A DNA stretch of 64,000 nucleotides from Saprolegnia diclina VS20 (lineage: Eukaryota; Oomycota; Saprolegniomycetes; Saprolegniales; Saprolegniaceae): assembly GCF_000281045.1 (NCBI RefSeq), contig NW_008246104.1:303562-367561 (forward strand). The letters are read 5' to 3'. Shown here piece by piece: positions 29,717-50,982 of this stretch. The translations under genes and the position numbers were made by a program. The notes beneath the pieces are model-generated. The model was not told where the DNA came from, made no database searches, and saw only the letters and a list, made by a program, of their open reading frames with translations. Numbering within the stretch: position 1 is the stretch's first letter; each line of letters opens with the position of its first letter.

Positions 29717-30970
29717 ATGGACGCCATCGAGTTGGACGACCTCGCGTTCTACGATACGACCGACCTCTGCGACGTCGAGGACCTTCTATTTCTGCCGCTC
29801 TCGAATGACGCGCCGATTAAGCCCAAGAAGCGCATTCGGAAGCGCCACGCAGACGAGATGCGCTACCTGCAGGCGACGGTCGCGGAGCTCACCTCGCAGC
29901 TCTCGGTGCTCGAAACCAAGAAGTTCGACCTCGTCGCCGGCTCCAAGTGGGAGCACATCGCGCGGCGTCAGGCCGAGGAAGCTCAAGTCGCAATCCAGAA
30001 GAACCAACGGCTCAAGGAGGCGCTGGAAGAGCAGCTCCATTTGGCCCAAAGCCTGCAAAAGATATTTGCCAAGAAAACAAAGGTGCTCCGCAAACCTTCG
30101 CAGGACATGACATGGCTTGTAGGTCGAGGCGCTCTGCGACGATGTCTACGTGCCGTGTCAGCTCAGCATGGACCCAATCGCGCGGGCTGCGAGCATGCGG
30201 GCGCTCCTGAATGCGCAGTACGCCAAGCTCGAGTCGGCGTTCGTGCAATACGGCATGGTCGACGTGGCAGTGCCATATCGGAAAACAGAAATCATAAACG
30301 AAGACGCTTTCAACCGCCTGCTTCTTACGCACGTGGGCGCGATGGTCGCCCCACGCCCCGTTGCCGCCACCGCCGCGTCGATCTGGGATTTCTTACAGCT
30401 CGAGACGCCTGTGGTCATGCCCAGCTTTATGATGAAGGTCCGTACAATATGAATAAGGTGGCCGGCTCACATTGTGTAGCGACTCGAGCGCGTCGATGAG
30501 GACGTGATTTACATGCAATTTGTCGCATTTTGCCCCGGTATACCCGACATGCGCACCAACTATTGCATCGGGCGGTACGCGGACGGTGACCGCGTCTCGA
30601 TCGTGATGCGAACGATCGGGAACGACGCGCCGAGCACCCACGCCATTTCGACGGGCGACTCGAGCCAGTGGTATGGAAGCCATTGTGTCCTTCAGGGATA
30701 TGTATTGACCAGATGCATAGGATGACAATGGAGCCGGCGGAACGAGGCGCGTCGACACTCATTCGGTTGGCCGAGTACATTCAATTCCCGTACAAGCACC
30801 GGCATGCCCCGGGGGAAGGCGACAACTGCAGCAGCAGTGACGAGAGCGATGCGCCGGACCAGAGTCTCTCGCAGTATGTTTTGCAGATCTTTACTCGCAA
30901 CCAAGAAGCGCTCGAGGCGTTGACGTTCGCGACGCTGTTCCCCGGGTGCGAACCCCCCGCCATGGGTTAA
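29717..30970 (+). CDS. Coiled-coil/START-like protein (M96-like), member B
   Basis: Four exons. An acidic N-terminus (MDAIELDDLAFYDTTDLCDV) leads into a basic region (KPKKRIRKRHADEMRYLQ) and a heptad helix (ATVAELTSQLSVLETKKFD, QRLKEALEEQLHLAQSLQK), which together resemble a bZIP. The START-like half follows: MDPIARAASMRALLNAQYAKL, IYMQFVAFCPG, YADGDRVSIVMRT and QWMTMEPAERGAST, ending in a short helix before EPPAMG. Introns at 30083-30122 and near 30440-30481 and 30671-30720 keep phase. The last joins W to the MTMEP block, which aligns with members A and C. It is probably a nuclear regulator; ligand and target are unknown. Confidence 0.74.
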
Positions 30971-33759
30971 TGGACCGAAGAGTGTAATGTACTACAGTAT
31001 CTATTGCAGCTTTGGATCCTGTTAAGAGGGCTGAAGAAGAAGGGGTCTCACTGGGATCCAGCATACCGGAACACTGCTGCTTTGCCGGCCTGACCAAGAA
31101 CCGAGTCTTTCGTCACCGGCTGCCGATTGACGCAGCGCAACGACGAGAACGCACCACTACCGGTGTTCAGCGTGTCGAGACGCTATGCAGCAGATTGCAC
31201 GTGGTGCCTGGGCAAGGTTCGCACGCTGAGCCGCGATCTCAAGTACATATTGATATCCTGAAGTTTGGTTGGCAGCTTGGAATTTCCTGGCGTGCAACCC
31301 CGTTGAACGAATACCTTTGCAGAATAAAATCGAAACGGTAGTGCCGCTTGAAAAGGTGTAAAATACCAGTGACCTGGCGTGACGTATGCGGCTAAGCTTA
31401 GTTAATTTTTGTTGTGGTCAACGGAGCACATTTGATTCTTAGATACAACTGATGAGCACCCAAGCACGAGCTACAACAGTATCGCATATGAAATACGAGT
31501 ATTTATGTATTGTGCGCACATGCTAGTGTTTGTCCTGACCATGTTTTTTGCCTTTGTAGATGGCTCAATCCAGTTCTCCCAGCGTAGCAGGAAAAGTCGT
31601 CTTGTTTCCGGCGCCGGAGTGGAATGACCGTTTCGTAAAGCCCAATATATATTTTGCGAGCACCAATTTGTCTCCAATGCAGTCTCTCACCAACCATCAG
31701 TACGACGAAGTGCTTTCTGAGGAGATAATAGCATTTTTAAAATGTAGAATAAAACTAGTGACGGCAGAGAGGTTCGATGTGGGTCTCATAAAATATCATT
31801 GGTACCCATGCTTACATCTCTATCGTCACCGGGTTGCGTGGCGGCAACTTGTAACAGCAAGCTTCTGGCTGGGTAGAGTTCTTCAAGGGGTATGTCACTG
31901 TAGTCAGGGATCTATCCACGCCATGTGGAGGGGTCGCCCATCCCAAACCAGGAGTAAACATTGGGCAGTATCCGGATGGATCGCTGTCCGAGGTTTCTAA
32001 GGAAGTGTGCAACGCCTCAGGCTGGATAACAGAGCAGGGAAAAGCACTCGCTCTTGGTAGTGGGAGGAACACGGCCCTGAATGGCGATGGTCTCTAACTC
32101 CAGGTACTGGTGTACTTCGAAGAGAAACTCGAACCTTTTTTTATATTCCTTGTTCAATATTTTATCCGCGTCCGCTGTGATGTCGCTCGGCACGTCCAGA
32201 GGGGAGGACACGCGCACTGAAAGGTGGTTGCCTTCTTCGATTCATAAGCAACTAATTTTTCTCTTCCATTGAACCCGCGATGGTAGGTAGACGTTCTCCA
32301 AGCGCGCCGCAGCGTACTGTGAATCGACAAAGTCACGTCTCTTCGTCCAACTTCGTTCGCCAACACGCGCGGTCTAAGATCGCACTCTCTTGTACGACAA
32401 CAGTGTAGACTCTAGGGCCTTGTTGGTTCGGCATGATGCAATACATCCAGGAGGTTAAATCTCGCGCGTCGTTTTGACCGCGCGGTGATACATGAATCGA
32501 CATGCGAGCGTGGCGGGTTCCGCAGTACTAGTACTGCGATGGACTTTGTTTGGACGGAACTTAGTTGAGAAATCGAACGGTTCGGGGTCGTACTCTTGGG
32601 TCGTAGTTGTTGGCGCGTCAACCTTGCGTTCGCAATCGACGAGCGTCGAGTGTATGATTACGATCCACACGTCGATTGACGCACGTCCTTAGGCAATGTC
32701 CTTGGACCTACTTGCTCTACGACTCTTCCGACGCTCTGCATGCGACTGGAAGGAAACAAATTTGAGTGAAACGAGTCCAATCGGTGATCTTGCTTCCTAT
32801 CGCCGGGCAATTCGATGCTTGATCGTCAAGGACCCCGTACAAGTCGCCCTGGAAGACGGCCAGCATGTGTGCGACGTGGCAGCCAACGCAACGACCCGCC
32901 GTCGTGCATGCAGGTAAAACGTAATCGTACGTGATCACGCGCAGGAACGATCTTTGGTACGTAGCGCAATACAGACGTGCGGAACTTCTTGCAAGCACGC
33001 GTTACCGAGCCCCTTGCGTTTTGCCAACAGGGGTGGTAGCTCACTGTACGAAGTATTACGAAGTCTTGCGATATGTTGTGGCGAATTTCGAACCAAGTCG
33101 CCGCCAAAAGATCATGCTACCAACAGACGCGACCCAACGAGCATCATCGAGGAGCATTATCCTGGCACCCTTTCCTACCTTAGACGGTGCTGTGTCGTCT
33201 TCTTCTCAGACACGAGCCCCGAGATGCCTCGTTTGATATGTCTTTATCTGTCTCGGGCCAAGCAAGTGCTCCAGGTGGTGCCCCTGTAAGACCTTCGCTG
33301 CTCCTACGTAGGACTTGCAGCGCGATTCAGCTTACGTGGTGTGTCATTCAATTCACCCAATCATATCGTGACTGAACGCCAATCATAACTCTGCAACTTC
33401 AATCTTGAGCTAAGTGGCAAGTAGAACCCTTGCCGCGTACTAAGCTTAGTGCACGGCATCGCGTTGATGACGGGCGGGATAGCCCAAGACACTAGCGGTG
33501 TAAGCAGGCTGATATGGTTCGCTTTCGCTTCGCAAGCGCCAAGCATGACGTGCGTGTCCCCTTCTCTGCAAAGCCAAGGGACATGATTACTACAATCGCG
33601 GTTGGTCGTCTTCTGTCCGCGTATCCTGCACGCACGACAGCTCTCTGTCGACGACAACCATCGACCAGAGATGGCGACGCCGTATACGAGCTCGTTTTTC
33701 TAAGAGTCGGAGGCATTTGTACGACGCGGTGTTAACTTATGGATGACGACACGATCCGT
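30971..33759. other. 2.8 kb gene-poor, AT-richer stretch
   Basis: Longest gene-free interval in the window. Short frames exist on both strands (for example 31560-32000 plus and 32017-32217 minus, the latter with NKEYKKRFEFLFEVHQYLE), but no start-to-stop chain with plausible splicing was found. Base composition is less GC-rich than the genes. It could be the remains of a decayed gene or mobile element; no reverse transcriptase, transposase or terminal repeat was recognised. Confidence 0.45.
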
Positions 33760-34919
33760 CTATATAGCTATGTGGATCGTGGGTGGGGACGCAAAGTCGA
33801 CACCAGAGACGCCGCTCTGCGGGTTGGCCGCATCAAAACTGGCATTCTTCTCGACGAGGCCGCGTACGAGGAGCTCGGTCACACTCCGGTTGGGCTGGCG
33901 ATACATGTTGACGCAGCCGCGCATGAGTGGCTGGAGAATTGGGGGCGCCCCGCGCGCAGCAAAGGGGCACATGGGCGGGGTGTACAAGTTGGGCGTGCAC
34001 GTGACGATGCTCTTGACCGACACGCCGCGCTGGCGCCGGCTGGGCTCCATGACGAGCCAGCCGACTTCGTTGTGGGCGTACTTGGGCACGTTGCCGTACT
34101 CGAGCGGGTACCGCTGGTCCTCCAACACGCTCCGGAAGACAAAGACGACGCGCGCCGGCTCGACAAAGCGCTGGATGGCAATGTGGCCGTGCAGTCCGTG
34201 GGACGGGCCCGTGGGTACTTTGGCGTCGCCCGAGAGATACAAGATGCCTTCGTCGTCGACAAGCGACGAGTCGATGGGCTGGAGTCGTTGCCACTGCGTA
34301 CCGCTAATGATGGTTGCGCGCCCGACCTCGGTCGTGAGCAGCTCTGTGCACACCTTGGCGAGGCTCGCGATCGATTCGTGCGGAAAATAGACGTGCGTCA
34401 ACTTGTCGATGGCGGCCACAGACCCATCCGCGTGGCGGCGCACCTGCGTGCTCTCGACTTCAGAGACCGCGTCGCAGAGCCCATGTCGAATCAGATGCGA
34501 GTTGGTATGGTCGTGGTCTTCGGCGAGCATCTTCTGCAGGCCATCCTTCCAGCGGGCGCTGTCGGACGGGAGGCGATGGCACTTCCATTCTTCGAGCTGA
34601 AACTAGTGTCGTAGTATGAGCGGCCTCGTCGTCGTCGTCCGCAGACTACCTCTTGGGCTTGGACCATTGCCTTTTGCAGCGCGTGGGCCATACGCGTGTG
34701 CTCCGAGAGCGCTTCTTTCAGTCGCTTGTTCTCATGCAGTACCATCTGCAGCTCGTTCGCCTGCGCGATGGCCACGTCGCGCCATGGAATCTTGCGCTTG
34801 CGCGGGTTGCGCTGGAGGAGCGCCAGCTGCGCGGTCAAGGCGTTGGCCTCGGCCACGAGTGCGCGCTCGTCGCCGCTGCTCTCGCTGCTGCTGCCGGGTG
34901 TGTGGGACGTCTCAGCCAT
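33760..34919 (-). CDS. Coiled-coil/START-like protein (M96-like), member C
   Basis: Two exons joined by a 45-base intron ending just before FQLEEWKCH. The first has an acidic/Ser N-terminus, a basic patch (RNPRKRKIPWRD) and a leucine helix (ANELQMVLHENKRLKEALSE). The second is a long START-like region: YFPHESIASLAKVCTEL, TQWQRLQPIDS, IAIQRFVEPARVVFVFR, the block GWLVMEPSRRQRGVS and a C-terminal helix (NRSVTELLVRGLVEKNA). It lacks the Ser/Cys-rich stretch of member A. Lengths and motif order match members A and B, so the three are local paralogues. No ligand can be assigned. Confidence 0.74.
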
Positions 34920-35884
34920 GAGTCGGTTTGTGTTCTTTGGGCCAGCTGCGTTGCAGCAGCCAACGTTGAGGACCCACTTACGTCGTCGTAAACACGGGTC
35001 ATGTCTGTGCAGGAATTGCGAATTGCATTTTTATTGCGTGCACGAATTAGACCCTAATTCGTAGATCTGAAGCGACGGTTTTTTAAACCCGCGAATCACA
35101 GCCCCCGACGCCCGAATGTGATGTATACAAACCCCAAGTGTGAGCGTATGATCACGTCACGCGTCTTGATGATGGAAATGGGTACGCTATCGTAACCGGA
35201 GCGCAATCTTTTAAAGGTTATACAAACTGACAGTCGAACGGTGGATAATTTAATACCTGCGCTGTATGCGGCACAAGTTCGCGCACCTCAACACTGATGT
35301 CACATCCCGTTGATGGCGTAAGAAGCATCGCAGCCGCCGACACGCGTGCGTCTCTGACTCCGTCGACTTGGCGCCATGTAGCAGCGGATGATGCCCACAA
35401 CGGCGACTCGTAGCTACGGCGGAAGGGTGCCCGAGCTGTTAAAATCCGAGACGGCGTCGTTCTGCTGACGTCGTGGGCGGGGATCGCGTAATCGGTTTCC
35501 GCAGCTTCAACAACGCCCGACCTTTCTACGTGGCTTCGAGGCTGGCGAGGCCGCGCGCATTGCGTCATCGCTGACCACGTCTGTGTGCACTGCGTGCTGC
35601 TACGCCGGCCATCAGCGACACGGCGACCTTCGCTCCTCGCCGACCGTGATCGGTTCCGATTACACTATCCTGTGGCCAAGCAACAACGACAAGAGTGGCC
35701 CTTCCAGTAATCGGGCGTCGCTGTCTGGCGTGAGCACGAAGTTGACAAAGGCGCATCGGGTCGGCTGCGCGGGTTGGAATATGCTACCGAGAGCTACTAC
35801 CGAGAAGCAGTAGTAGTGTATGGGCCAACGTGTACTCATCACACCACTGTTGTTGAGGCTGGAATGAACAAGGCAACTAAGTGG
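34920..35884. other. Intergenic, nothing supported
   Basis: Nearly 1 kb between member C and the aminotransferase stop. Only short frames with no signatures. Confidence 0.4.
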
Positions 35885-37405
35885 CTACTTGCGGCGCGAC
35901 GCGAGCGCGACGCCGGCGCCAAAGGCCGCCACGACGAGGCCAATCGTCCAGAGCTGGCACTTGACCGGGACGGGGCACTTGCGACCGCCACCGCAGCACG
36001 GCTACGCATCATATGAGTACCAGCCTTACGTGAAATCGATGGTGTACCGAAAAATGCCAGTGACCCGCCTTGGTCATCGGCAGCGTCGCCTTGAGCGCCG
36101 ACTTGGTGACGCCCGCGGCCTGGCCCTTGGTCGGGACCGCGTGGCCGCACTCGATGAGCGCCGCTTCGATCGCGTTGATCGTGCGGATCGCATGCTCCAT
36201 GATGCGCGTGCTCTGGCCCATGTGGCCGATGCGAAAGTACTCCATCTTGATGTCCTTGTGGAGACCGCCGGCGAGCGAGACGCCGCGCGCCGTGACCTTC
36301 GGCAAAAAGTCGGGGCCGGCGACGCCCTTGGGGTACCGGACGCACGTGAGCGTGTTGGCGGCGCAGTCGGACGCTGGCACAAAGCCGCAGCCGAGCGCCT
36401 TGATCGCGCCCTTGATCGCGAGCGACATGTTGCGCTGCTCAATGAAGCGCTGCTCGATGCCACCGTTGGCCAAGAGGATCTCAAAGCCCTTCTGGAGCGC
36501 GTAAAAGTGGTTGACGGCCGGCGTCGCAAAGTACGACGGGCGGCGCGCCTCGTAGTTCTTCATGATCGGAAGCCAGTGCGCCCAGTCGACGTAGTACGCG
36601 CCCTTGGCGTAGCCAATGGCTTCAAACGCCTTGATCGCGCGCGGGCGCAGCATGAGGAGACTCAAGCCCGCCGGCACGCCAATGCACTTTTGGGACCCCG
36701 TCAAGACGACGTCAATGTCCCACGCCTTCATGCGCAGCTCTTCGCCGCCAAGCGAGCAGACGCCGTCGAGCACCACGATCGCGTTGGGCTGCGCAGCGCG
36801 GATTGCGGCCGTGTACTCGGCCGCGCACGAGAGGACGCCCGTCGACGTATCGACGTGCGTGATCGTGATGACCTTGTACGACGTCGCCGCAAGCGCCGCC
36901 TTGAGTTCGTCAATGGACGGACGCGAGCCAACCTACGTATCACAAAGCATAACGATCGATGCAACAATGATCGCATCTACCGGCGCGCGCACGTGCGTGA
37001 CCGTGGCGCCATAACGCTCCAGGCACGTGCCAAACGAGTCGCCAAAGTAGCCTGCAATAGCATGAGCAAGCGTGATCGATAATACAACGTGCGCGTACCC
37101 GTGTTGATGACGAGAGCGTTGTCACCGGCTTCGATCAAGTTGGCACCAACCATGTCCCAGCCCAAGGTGCCGGAGCCAGCGACAACGAGCGGCTGACCAT
37201 CGTCGGCCAAGAAGATCTACGTGCAGCATGAGCACGCGAGAGCAGCGAGACGTCGGCTTACGTGGCGCATCTGCTCGAGGCACTGGCCAAAGACTTCAAG
37301 AAAGGCCGGGTCGACGTGCGAGATGCCCTCGTGGGCAAAGGCTGTGAGCACTTCCGACTCGAAGGCGATCGGGCCGGGGTTCATGAGGAGCATCTTGGGG
37401 CTCAT
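35885..37405 (-). CDS. AGXT: Alanine-glyoxylate (serine-pyruvate type) aminotransferase with predicted C-terminal membrane anchor
   Basis: Class V PLP-dependent aminotransferase over several exons. MLLMNPGPIAFE and GISHVDPAFLEVFGQCLEQ open it. VVAGSGTLGWDMVGANLIEPG-type sequence, VITITHVDTSTGVLS, VVLDGVCSLGGEE and the PLP-lysine segment VLTGSQKCIGVPAGLSLL follow, then SYFATPAVNHFYALQKG and FRIGHMGQST. It should convert alanine and glyoxylate to pyruvate and glycine. Usual homologues are soluble and peroxisomal with a C-terminal targeting tripeptide. Here the last exon, joined in phase after a 46-base intron, adds a Cys-rich linker (PCCGGGRKCPVPVKC) and a hydrophobic helix (LWTIGLVVAAFGAGVALA) ending SRRK. 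That looks like a tail anchor. Confidence 0.87.
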
Positions 37406-37990
37406 CTATCAGCAGCATCCTCAGCGCCTGCATGCCTCCGCATGCTCTACCTTCGCTATCGTTCGTTCGGAATCGCAACTGACCACGGATCTTCATGCAG
37501 TTGACACAACATTGCAAAACCTCTAAAAACAAATACACCACATCACTCGCCGATCGCCAAACCTGTGGCACAGCAGCGTTTGTCTCGGCATTATGACACG
37601 CCAGTGGTCCCCATGCGTTGCATAGCAGCCCTAACGATCCAGCTCCATCCATTGGATCGGAACCACCTAATGAGCGCTTCTGGCAAGCGCTAGCTCGGTT
37701 TCTGGCAAGCGCTAGCTCGGTGGCCTTGTCAGAGATTTCGCAGCAACTTGGTGGTTTTCGATGAGATGCAAGACTGGAAGGTTTGCGTCTCTAGCCATAG
37801 CGTACGAAGACCAGCATGTCGGCATTGGCACTAGAGCGTCGTTGCATACCCATGGTTGATCATGACACGTTGATGGCAAGGGCAAGATCGCAGCACTCCT
37901 TGGCTGGTCGGAATAACCTCTATCAATGAATATCCTGTTGAAAACAGTGCATCAAATCAGGCCACGGAAACGATAAAAAGATCGCGGACC
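37406..37990. other. Divergent intergenic region with a short direct repeat
   Basis: 585 bases between the starts of the aminotransferase (minus) and COMMD10 (plus). No gene seen; a 22-base-period direct repeat lies at 37678-37721. Confidence 0.45.
37678..37721. repeat. Two-copy 22-base tandem repeat
   Basis: TTCTGGCAAGCGCTAGCTCG is repeated at a period of 22 bases with no mismatch over the first 21 bases of each unit. Each unit carries the palindrome AGCGCT next to GCTAGC. Confidence 0.75.
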
Positions 37991-38680
37991 ATGAGCAGCG
38001 CGACCTTGGTGAGCCTTGACGCCCGGTACGATCACCTCAGCCCCGCGACATCAGCCAAGGTGATGTATGTGTAGCTCGGTCGAAGCCCTCCCCTTACTGA
38101 GCGCCTTCTCCTTGGAGAAGCTGCCGCTGCTCGCACAGCGCCTCCTCCGCGCTCCTGCCGTACGGACCTTCTCGTCACAAGCGACTTCACACCGTATCTG
38201 CTGCATTAGGCCACAGCCTTCACCAAGGACGAAGAGCACCAGCTCGCTGAGATTGGCGGCATGACGCACGATCAAGTCGGCGCATTCTTGGCCCTGTTGC
38301 AGTCGCTCTTCCAAGCCGCGGGACGGCGTCGGCTGGCCCCGTCTGTGTTTGCGCAAGAGCTGCAGCGCCTCTCGATTGCCTCGACAACAAGCGACGTCCT
38401 TGCCAACGTTTGGTCCCATGAGCAAGCAGCGTACGAAGCAACGCTGATTGAAGCGAGCTCGCACCATGCCCCGACGCTGATCGAGGCACAGTGGCGGCTG
38501 CATGTGACCATGGCCGACTCGGCGTCCAAAGGCATGGCAACGCCGAGCGCGCTCTTCCACATGCAAGAGAGCAACGGCGTCGCATGGGACATGGAAATGG
38601 ACCATACCGAGCTCCATGCGTTCCTCGTCCAGCTCGATGCGATCCAAGCCCAACTGGATGCGCTCGCAGCCGCGCCGTAG
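37991..38680 (+). CDS. COMMD10: COMM domain-containing protein 10
   Basis: Three exons. The first short exon (MSSATLVSLDAR) is joined across a 49-base intron to SVEALPLLSAFSLEKLPLLA. A 50-base intron follows, before ATAFTKDEEHQLAEIGG. The long last exon carries the helical N-terminal domain and the COMM domain: IEAQWRLHVTMADSASKG, SALFHMQESNGV, MEMDHTELHAFL and the closing LDAIQAQLDALA, which mirrors the last residues of animal COMMD10. The protein is a subunit of the Commander complex that works with retriever in endosomal recycling. The stop is 20 bases from the convergent metallophosphoesterase stop. Confidence 0.85.
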
Positions 38681-38700
38681 CACTTCTATATTGTCTCTTC

Positions 38701-40119
38701 TTATACGAGAATGATATCATCGTGCGCGCGCAGCTTCTGACGCGTATGCTTCCTCTCAAACACTTGGTACTTGTCGGAGACGGTCCCGCCCATAGTCGGG
38801 TCTTCGTGCAGCCACGTGGCAATGCGCTCCGCGTCCTTCTCCCACGTCCACTCGATCACACGCGCCCGACGTGGCGTGTACTCGAAGCCGTACGCCGCGC
38901 CTACAGTGTAGCGTTGAGGTCGCGTCTTGGCTGTGGCCTACCGTAGCCGACACCACCGCCGTAGCACAAGTGCAGTGGCGCGTTGTAGAAGCAATAGTCG
39001 TTAAAGTGGTCATGACCCACAAAGACGCCCTTGACATCGCCCACTAGCCATTGTGGATGAGCACAGCAAGGTGGGCGCTGTGGACAGACTCTGCGAGAGG
39101 GCGTCAAACATGCCGCTGTTGTGGTCGCCGTGCGACACCTTCTCGAGCCGCTGGCCCTGGCCGTCGCCGTCCACGTACTGTTTGAACTCGTGCAACGGGT
39201 GGTGGAAGAACATGAGCGCGGGCACGTGCTCGTGGTACGTGGTGGCCGAGAGCTCGGTCACAAACTCGAGCTGCGACGGCGTAAAGAGGCCTTGGACCGA
39301 GTCAAGAAAGTACATGCGCAGGAGCGACTTGATCGACTTGCGAGCATACCACGGGCCGTCCTGCGGCGCCTGGACGCGGAGTGCGTAGTTGCCGACGCCG
39401 CCGATGCCCTCGGGCCCCATGGCAATGTACCCGAACGGCAGGTCTTCGAGATGGCCCAGCATCTCTCGGCGCGCCATGGTCGCCTAGTCGCAATAGTGCA
39501 TCATTAGCTCTTGGATTGTAGCGTCCAGAGGCACGGTACGCCTTCGTCGTGGTTGCCAAACACCATGGACCATGGCAGGTTGCGCTTGACGACCTCGCTT
39601 GTGGCGGCGTGAAGCGCGTCGACAACCTCGGCTGCCGTCTACACGCATGATGGAATAGGCTAAGAAGATGCAAGGACGTACGTGGGGCACTTCGACCGAC
39701 TCGATCAAGTCGCCGCTAAAGACTACAAAGTCGGGCTCGACCGTGTCAAGGAGGTAGCTAATGAACTCGGTCATCCTGCTCTCGGTGCATGGCAAGTGCC
39801 GCTCGACGACCTTGTGCGGCGGGTTGCGGCATGGGTAGTGCTGGCGACCCGTGTAGTGCATGTCGGTCAGCTGCAAGATGCGGAAGCGCAGCGTCGGCGC
39901 TTGGCCGACGTCGTCGACGACGGTCGCCAGAAGCGCGGGCAGCTCGTCGGCCCTGTACACGCTGCGCGCATAGCGGATGGGCGCTGTGACGACGCTCGTG
40001 AGCGCTAGCAGCGCCAGAGCGCCGAGGAAGACGACGACGAAGGCGCGCTCACAGCCCAGGGCCCGGCGCCAGAGGAAGACGCGGTGGCGGATCGCCGCCA
40101 GCGTCAGGCCACGTCGCAT
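38701..40119 (-). CDS. Membrane-anchored calcineurin-like metallophosphoesterase (Dcr2/PAP16-like)
   Basis: About five exons. The N-terminus has a basic segment and one signal-anchor helix (AFVVVFLGALALLALTSVV). The catalytic domain then shows the metal-binding motifs in order: LQLTDMHYTG, VVFSGDLIES, MVFGNHDEG, FFHHPLHEF and GVFVGHDHFND. These are the D-x-H, GD, GNHD, and H/H-x-H positions of the fold. The order and the R-I-L-Q-L-T-D start resemble the Dcr2 and plant purple-acid-phosphatase-16-like group. The catalytic part should face the secretory lumen or the outside if the helix is a type II anchor. The start at 40119 abuts an ATCCGGAT element. It is divergent from the BEACH gene, 160 bases apart. 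Confidence 0.84.
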
Positions 40120-40125
40120 CCGGAT
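40118..40125. promoter_or_regulatory. ATCCGGAT element in a divergent promoter
   Basis: The palindrome overlaps the start codon of the metallophosphoesterase and lies 155 bases upstream of the BEACH gene start. Single copy. Confidence 0.35.
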
Positions 40126-40279
40126 TACTGCTGATTATGGCCAATCCGCGCTGGGCAGAATAAAAATACGCCCAATTTAATGCGATGGTGCGTATCAACT
40201 CCACTAAAGATGGTATTTTATTGTATTGTAATTTAATGCAATCCATTTGGATCTTTTTGAGCTTCCGCAGTCGCGGCCG

Positions 40280-50780
<10,501 letters not shown>

Positions 50781-50896
50781 CATTTCGTTCCATGGAGCAA
50801 GAGTATTGTCCGTGCATGGAGCGACCCTCTTGGCAACTAGCATTGGTGGAAGCAGATCCTTGGGATTTCAAACCCGCTGCCAGCAAGCGCGCTGGG

Positions 50897-50960
50897 ATTG
50901 GTCAAAAGTCAATTGCGACGACGTTTTGATTGGTCCGTGGTTCAACATTGCGTCATTTTC
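50897..50960 (+). promoter_or_regulatory. CCAAT boxes and initiator-like element of the PWWP gene
   Basis: ATTGG occurs at 50897-50901 and 50929-50933. GTCATTTTC at 50952-50960, followed by GAATTTGC, resembles the oomycete initiator with its flanking element. The ATG follows 23 bases later. The promoter lies only about 120 bases after the BEACH stop. Confidence 0.45.
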
Positions 50961-50982
50961 GAATTTGCGCCCGACGGCCGAG

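Noticed and set aside
30971-33759. Transposon or retrotransposon remnant
   Set aside because: No terminal repeats, transposase or reverse transcriptase motif could be recognised by eye.
35889-37082. 397-codon plus-strand open frame
   Set aside because: Antisense to the alanine-glyoxylate aminotransferase; Arg-rich shadow typical of GC-rich coding DNA read backwards.
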